From Pelosinus fermentans (GTDB lineage: Bacteria; Bacillota; Negativicutes; DSM-13327): a stretch of DNA of 11,793 bases. Below are positions 7,151 to 11,793 of the stretch, one piece after another. The stretch is taken from the NCBI GenBank assembly GCA_002434245.1, contig DJJR01000030.1, forward strand, positions 44,124 to 55,916. The letters run 5' to 3'. A model generated the notes under the pieces. It saw only the letters and a program-made list of their open reading frames with translations, ran no database searches and was not told the DNA's origin. The position numbers and the translations under genes are program-made. Numbering within the stretch: position 1 is the stretch's first letter; each line of letters begins with the position of its first letter.

Positions 7151-7156
7151 AGGGAG
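7151..7156 (+). promoter_or_regulatory. Ribosome binding site fixing the start at 7167
   Basis: AGGGAG lies 10 nt before the ATG at 7167. A longer in-frame reading from 7125 would overlap the end of the upstream gene and has no such site, so 7167 is preferred. Confidence 0.7.
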
Positions 7157-7166
7157 TATACATATT

Positions 7167-8072
7167 ATGAAGCGGGTTATCAGTATCAGTTTGGGGTCGT
7201 CAAAGCGCGACCATCAGGCTATGACGGAATTTGGTGGAGAAATGTTTTCCATTGAGCGGATAGGAACAGATGGAGATAAAAATAAGGCTATACAATTAAT
7301 TAAGGAACTAGATGGTAAAGTGGATGCCTTTGGCATGGGCGGGACAGACTTATACATATATGCTGGAAAGAAAAGATACACGTTTAAAGAGTCATCCCGA
7401 ATTGCTGCAGCAGCTAAACATACTCCTATTGTTGATGGCAGTGGTGTTAAAAATACTCTTGAACGAAGAGTCGTACAACATTTGAAAGAAAAAGAAGGCA
7501 TAACCTTTAATGATAAACAGGTCTTGGTTGTTTGTGCAGTAGATCGATTTGGTTTAGCGGAAGAATTAGTAGCTGCAGGCAGTCAAGTGGTATTCGGTGA
7601 TTTGTTATTTGGTTTAGGATTGCCTATTCCAATCCGGAAATTGGGGACTTTAGCAATTTTGGCGCGGGTAATAGCGCCTATTATAACGAGACTGCCAATT
7701 GAAATGTTTTATCCTACAGGTGAAAAGCAAACGCAAAATATTCCGCGTTTCAGTCAATATTTTGAACAAGCAGAATTCATAGCAGGAGATTTTCATTTTA
7801 TTCGCAGATTTATGCCGGTGAGCCTACAAGGCAAATCGGTTATTACCAATACTGTTACTCAAAAAGATGAAGAATTGCTTCGCGACCGGGGAGTAAAAAC
7901 ATTGATAACGACGACACCGGAAATTGGTGGTCGCTCATTAGGGACAAATGTATTAGAAGCTATTTTGGTTACATTATTAGGTAAACGTCCAGAAGAAATT
8001 ACGGCGGTGGACTATGGACGTATTTTGAAGGAATTAGAGATTATGCCGCGAATTAAACGGCTTTCTGATTGA
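7167..8072 (+). CDS. Conserved-looking 301-aa protein of the cassette (often labelled quinate 5-dehydrogenase)
   Basis: This product resembles proteins I have seen named quinate 5-dehydrogenase in anaerobic Bacillota, but nothing in it supports that reaction. There is no GxGxxG/A dinucleotide fingerprint and no shikimate-dehydrogenase substrate motif. Visible blocks are ISLGSSKRD (7-15), DAFGMGGTDLYIYAG (53-67), IVDGSGVKNTLERR (88-101), VLVVCAVDRFGLAEEL (119-134), VVFGDLLFGLGLPIPI (141-156), a hydrophobic run at about 159-176, and TTTPEIGGRSLGTNVLEA (248-265). The hydrophobic run could be a buried or membrane-associated helix. Spacing is 16 nt from the regulator and 14 nt to the acyl-ACP-reductase-like gene, so it is surely co-transcribed. 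A partner or regulator of the reductase is a reasonable inference; its own reaction is unknown. Confidence 0.8.
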   Translation: MKRVISISLGSSKRDHQAMTEFGGEMFSIERIGTDGDKNKAIQLIKELDGKVDAFGMGGTDLYIYAGKKRYTFKESSRIAAAAKHTPIVDGSGVKNTLERRVVQHLKEKEGITFNDKQVLVVCAVDRFGLAEELVAAGSQVVFGDLLFGLGLPIPIRKLGTLAILARVIAPIITRLPIEMFYPTGEKQTQNIPRFSQYFEQAEFIAGDFHFIRRFMPVSLQGKSVITNTVTQKDEELLRDRGVKTLITTTPEIGGRSLGTNVLEAILVTLLGKRPEEITAVDYGRILKELEIMPRIKRLSD

Positions 8073-8078
8073 AAGGAG
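8072..8078 (+). promoter_or_regulatory. Ribosome binding site fixing the start at 8087
   Basis: AAAGGAG ends 8 nt before ATG 8087. An in-frame TTG at 8069 would place this site inside the coding region and overlap the previous stop, so the ATG is preferred. Confidence 0.75.
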
Positions 8079-8086
8079 AATATTTC

Positions 8087-9181
8087 ATGGAAAAATTTGC
8101 CTTTGTCTTACATCCGCTCACTGCTAAAGATGTTAGTCGAAAATTTGCATTTACTAAGAATTGGCCAGATCGTTTAGTTGAGGGAGTACTCAAATATCTT
8201 CCTCCTTTTAAAACTTCACATATTACAGGAATAGAATCAACATCATCTCAAAGTGAAGGTTGGTTTGTTACATGTCCTTTAACGTCTCAGCAAATGGTAG
8301 AGATGCCTGAAAAATATGTTGTTGATAAGATCATCAAAGCCGGAAAAGTAGCAGAAAAGTTAGGTGCAAAAATCGTTGGTTTAGGTGCTTTTACCTCAAT
8401 TGTAGGAGATGCGGGTATTACTGTTGCCAAGAACTTAAATATTGCTGTAACGACAGGCAATAGCTATACGGTTGCAACTGCTCTTGAAGGTACGAGACAA
8501 GCTGCTAAAATTATGGGTATTGATTTAGAAAGAGCCAACGTATTAGTTTTGGGTGCGACTGGTTCTATTGGTGCGGCTTGTGCTCAAATATTAGCAAGGG
8601 AAGTTCGATATTTAACATTAGCTGCACGCAACGAAGATAAGCTGGAAAAACTTGCTGAACAAATTTTGCGTAAAACAGGTTTAGCTGCAAAAGTAACTGC
8701 AAATACTAAATCTGCTTTAAAGTCAGCTGATATTATTATTGCTGTAACAAGTGCAGTAGACAGTATTATTGAACCAGAGGATTTGAAATCGGGCGCAATT
8801 GTTTGTGATGTAGCCAGACCGCGGAATGTTTCACGGCGTGTGGCTCAAATGCGCAAGGATATATTAGTAATTGAAGGTGGCGTCGTTGAGGTCCCGGGAG
8901 ATGTTAATTTTGGACTAAATTTTGGCTTTCCCGATGGTACGGCCTATGCATGTATGGCAGAAACGATGATTTTGTCTTTAGAGCAGCGGTATGAGAATTT
9001 TACGTTAGGTCGGGATTTAACAGTAAAGCAGGTAGAAACAATTGAGAACTTAGCTAAAAAGCATGGTTTTAAATTAGCTGGTTTTCGCAGTTTCGAAAAA
9101 GCAATTACAGCAGATGAAATTGCAGCGATTAAAGCAAATGTAGTTATTAATAAACAAGAACAAAAGAGAGGAATTGGTTAG
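8087..9181 (+). CDS. Acyl-ACP-reductase-like (AAR-like) Rossmann dehydrogenase
   Basis: The 364-aa product is commonly annotated shikimate/quinate dehydrogenase, but it matches cyanobacterial long-chain acyl-ACP reductase block by block, as far as I recall that family. The blocks are LTAKDVSRKF (11-20; AAR has ARDVSRRM), GLGAFTSI (98-105; AAR GGFTSI), TTGNSYT (122-128; AAR TTGNTHT), the NADPH loop GATGSIGAA (156-164; AAR GATGDIGSA), AARN (179-182), GGVVE (264-268), YACMAETM (287-294; AAR FACFAEAM), NFTLGRD (304-310) and KHGF (325-328). Cys289 falls on the Cys that forms the acyl-thioester in AAR. AAR reduces acyl-ACP (or acyl-CoA) to the fatty aldehyde with NADPH. Canonical AroE length (about 270-290) and its NVTxPxK motif are absent. 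It is the last gene of the regulated three-gene cassette. The substrate here is unproven. Confidence 0.8.
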   Translation: MEKFAFVLHPLTAKDVSRKFAFTKNWPDRLVEGVLKYLPPFKTSHITGIESTSSQSEGWFVTCPLTSQQMVEMPEKYVVDKIIKAGKVAEKLGAKIVGLGAFTSIVGDAGITVAKNLNIAVTTGNSYTVATALEGTRQAAKIMGIDLERANVLVLGATGSIGAACAQILAREVRYLTLAARNEDKLEKLAEQILRKTGLAAKVTANTKSALKSADIIIAVTSAVDSIIEPEDLKSGAIVCDVARPRNVSRRVAQMRKDILVIEGGVVEVPGDVNFGLNFGFPDGTAYACMAETMILSLEQRYENFTLGRDLTVKQVETIENLAKKHGFKLAGFRSFEKAITADEIAAIKANVVINKQEQKRGIG

Positions 9182-9187
9182 AAATCA

Positions 9188-9216
9188 TTGACAAATAGGA
9201 TGTTTATACCTATAAT
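9188..9216 (+). promoter_or_regulatory. Perfect consensus sigma-A promoter for greA-lysS
   Basis: TTGACA (9188-9193), exactly 17 nt, then TATAAT (9211-9216), starting 7 nt after the stop of the previous gene. Predicted transcription starts near 9223, giving an unusually long leader of about 180 nt before greA. Confidence 0.85.
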
Positions 9217-9255
9217 TAAGTGCATATTAAGTTGGGCTTCTGACCTGCTGCCAAA

Positions 9256-9280
9256 AGTGTCAAGTTTTTCACTTGGCACT
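9256..9280 (+). terminator. Stem-loop in the greA leader (weak terminator or attenuator)
   Basis: Arms agtgtcaagt (9256-9265) and acttggcact (9271-9280) pair over 10 bp with one G-U and a 5-nt loop. The following ATTTATATTG is only moderately T-rich. An alternative pairing, gccaa (9250-9254) with ttggc (9273-9277), excludes this hairpin. It lies downstream of the consensus promoter, so it could end cassette read-through or act as a leader element for greA. Confidence 0.45.
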
Positions 9281-9405
9281 ATTTATATTGTCTCGTAGAT
9301 CGATATTTAATTATTGCAATTTTTGATGATTTTGTAGTAGCAAAAGGGACTATACCTAGAATAAGATAAATCGTTAAGAATCAAAATAAAAGGAGAGCAG
9401 AAAGC

Positions 9406-9888
9406 ATGGCTGAAAAGCAATTTATTCTCACTGCAGAAGGATTAAAGAAGATAGAGCAGAAATTTGAATATCTAAAATCCGTGCGTCGTCGGGAAGTCGC
9501 TGAAAGAATTAAACAAGCTATTGAATTTGGTGATATCAGTGAAAACTCCGAATATGAGGATGCAAAAAATGAACAAGCTTTTATCGAGGGCGAAATCATA
9601 ACATTAGAAAAGATGCTCCGAAACAGCAAAGTCATTGATGAACAGGAAATTAAAACAGATGTAGTCTCTATTGGGGTTACAGTTGTATTAAAAGACCTAG
9701 AATTCGGTGATCAATTTGAATATACTCTTGTTGGCTCAGCAGAGGCTGATCCGGTTGAATTTAAAATTTCAAATGAATCACCTGTAGGGCAAGCGATCTT
9801 GGGTCAAAAGATTGGCAGTATAGTTGAGGTAAATGTGCCAGCTGGTATTTTAAAATATGAAGTAATTGATATTAAACGCAATTTATAA
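9406..9888 (+). CDS. greA: Transcription elongation factor GreA
   Basis: The 160-aa product enters the secondary channel of RNA polymerase and stimulates cleavage of the 3' end of backtracked RNA, rescuing stalled complexes. The N-terminal antiparallel coiled coil (about 1-76) carries the acidic tip [16 protein letters not shown], whose D43 and E46 match the metal-coordinating D41/E44 of E. coli GreA. The C-terminal FKBP-like domain (about 80-158) includes [17 protein letters not shown] and ends in YEVIDIKR. The length is typical. The ATG follows AAGGAG about 10 nt upstream. The 52-nt gap to lysS, without a terminator, indicates one operon, an order frequent in Bacillota. Confidence 0.97.
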   Translation: MAEKQFILTAEGLKKIEQKFEYLKSVRRREVAERIKQAIEFGDISENSEYEDAKNEQAFIEGEIITLEKMLRNSKVIDEQEIKTDVVSIGVTVVLKDLEFGDQFEYTLVGSAEADPVEFKISNESPVGQAILGQKIGSIVEVNVPAGILKYEVIDIKRNL

Positions 9889-9925
9889 TATTCTTCTTTA
9901 TAAAATGCCAAAATGGACGAGTTAG

Positions 9926-11434
<1,509 letters not shown>

Positions 11435-11441
11435 AGAAAAA

Positions 11442-11475
11442 ATAAGAAAAGCGAGCGTTAGCTCGCTTTTCTTAT
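11442..11475. terminator. Rho-independent terminator after lysS
   Basis: Arms ataagaaaagcgagc (11442-11456) and gctcgcttttcttat (11461-11475) are perfect reverse complements over 15 bp with a GTTA loop. The GC-rich core sits at the loop end and the 3' arm supplies the T tract (CTTTTCTT). The symmetry would also let it stop transcripts from the other side. Confidence 0.9.
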
Positions 11476-11513
11476 AAGTAAAAAAGTATATTAGGTGCGA
11501 AAAAATGAGATGT

Positions 11514-11572
11514 ATTCTTCGCGTCTTCGCTGTTCAAAAAGTTTTATTTTTAAGGACGCATTAGGCGTTTTT
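11514..11572. repeat. Degraded TTCGCGTCTTCGC-type repeat and small hairpin
   Basis: The stretch at 11514-11554 (attcttcgcgtcttcgctg, ttcaaaaag, then T-rich and taagg) resembles the right half of the element at 5363-5471, followed there by tttcaacc, a T-rich run and gtaagg. Next to it, 11552-11559 and 11565-11572 form an 8-bp stem (two G-U) ending in a T run, a possible second weak terminator. I see no gene in 11435-11793; the rest is rRNA-type promoter and leader sequence. Confidence 0.35.
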
Positions 11573-11612
11573 CTTAATGAAGAATAATTTAAAAAAATAA
11601 ACGATAATAATA

Positions 11613-11641
11613 TTGACAAGATAGTACTAAAATGATAGAAT
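11613..11641 (+). promoter_or_regulatory. rRNA-type promoter P1
   Basis: TTGACA (11613-11618), 17 nt, TAGAAT (11636-11641), with an extended -10 TGA immediately upstream (11633-11635). It lies downstream of the lysS terminator with no protein gene following in the window. Confidence 0.75.
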
Positions 11642-11699
11642 GATATTCGCGCTACAAAAACATGTCAGATGTTGGTAACAGAAGATGAAAAAGATAACA

Positions 11700-11728
11700 T
11701 TGACATGTCGATGAATGTGTGATAACAT
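11700..11728 (+). promoter_or_regulatory. rRNA-type promoter P2
   Basis: TTGACA (11700-11705), 17 nt, TAACAT (11723-11728), again with extended -10 TGA (11720-11722). It lies 87 nt downstream of P1. Tandem strong promoters of this kind are typical of Bacillota rrn operons. Confidence 0.75.
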
Positions 11729-11743
11729 ATATAAATGTCGGCG

Positions 11744-11793
11744 GTTGAAAAACTTCGAAAGGTTTATCAACAATCGAATGTGTTCCTTGAAAA
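11744..11793 (+). promoter_or_regulatory. rRNA operon leader: hairpin and boxA-like motif, cut by window end
   Basis: A stem forms between 11744-11755 and 11760-11771 (12 positions, one mismatch, one G-U, loop CGAA), followed by TGTTCCTTGAAAA at 11781-11793. That motif resembles the TGTTCTTTGAAAACT boxA-like sequence upstream of 16S genes in Bacillota. The hairpin plus boxA arrangement fits the antitermination signals of rrn leaders. The 16S gene would start beyond the window, so no rRNA is annotated here. Confidence 0.65.

Noticed and set aside
7125..7166. Longer N-terminus for the 301-aa protein
   Set aside because: The extension overlaps the end of the regulator gene and lacks a ribosome site, while AGGGAG sits correctly before 7167.
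8087..9181. Shikimate/quinate dehydrogenase (AroE)
   Set aside because: Too long, no NVTxPxK-type substrate motif, and the conserved blocks match acyl-ACP reductase instead; only the Rossmann fold is shared.

Overview
The window looks like chromosomal DNA from a low-GC Bacillota, most likely a Negativicutes/Sporomusaceae-type anaerobe (Pelosinus or Sporomusa relatives). That placement rests on base composition, strong AGGAG-type ribosome binding sites, consensus sigma-A promoters and the gene order birA-coaX-dusB ... greA-lysS-rrn. It is inference from memory of such genomes, not a database result.

Left part, minus strand (32-2882): an OmpR/PhoB-type response regulator and a membrane histidine kinase overlap by 4 nt (ATGA). 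Downstream lies a gene for a small exported protein with two internal repeats and a His/Asp-rich tail. That gene has its own promoter region, where two perfect tandem 11-bp repeats resembling a Pho box take the place of the -35. The exported protein is therefore a likely target of the adjacent two-component system. The divergent spacer (2883-3290) holds a 155-bp element with inverted ends (MITE-like) and the birA promoter.

Middle part, plus strand (3291-6456): birA (biotin ligase/repressor), coaX (type III pantothenate kinase) and dusB (tRNA dihydrouridine synthase). Two palindromic intergenic elements lie between coaX and dusB.

Central cassette (6485-9181): a tight three-gene operon encodes an HTH regulator fused to an alpha/beta domain, a 301-aa protein of unknown function, and a 364-aa protein. 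The last resembles cyanobacterial long-chain acyl-ACP reductase (fatty-aldehyde-forming) much more than shikimate dehydrogenase, and it keeps a Cys at the position of the catalytic Cys. The operon has a textbook extended -10 promoter, and a perfect palindrome (11-bp arms, 2-bp spacer) sits on its transcription start. This is the best candidate in the window for an undescribed system: an autoregulated aldehyde- or acyl-metabolism module in an anaerobe.

Right part (9188-11793): a perfect consensus promoter, a long leader with a hairpin, then greA and lysS and a strong terminator. The last ~180 bases carry two tandem consensus promoters, a hairpin and a boxA-like motif typical of an rRNA operon leader, so 16S rRNA probably begins just past the window.
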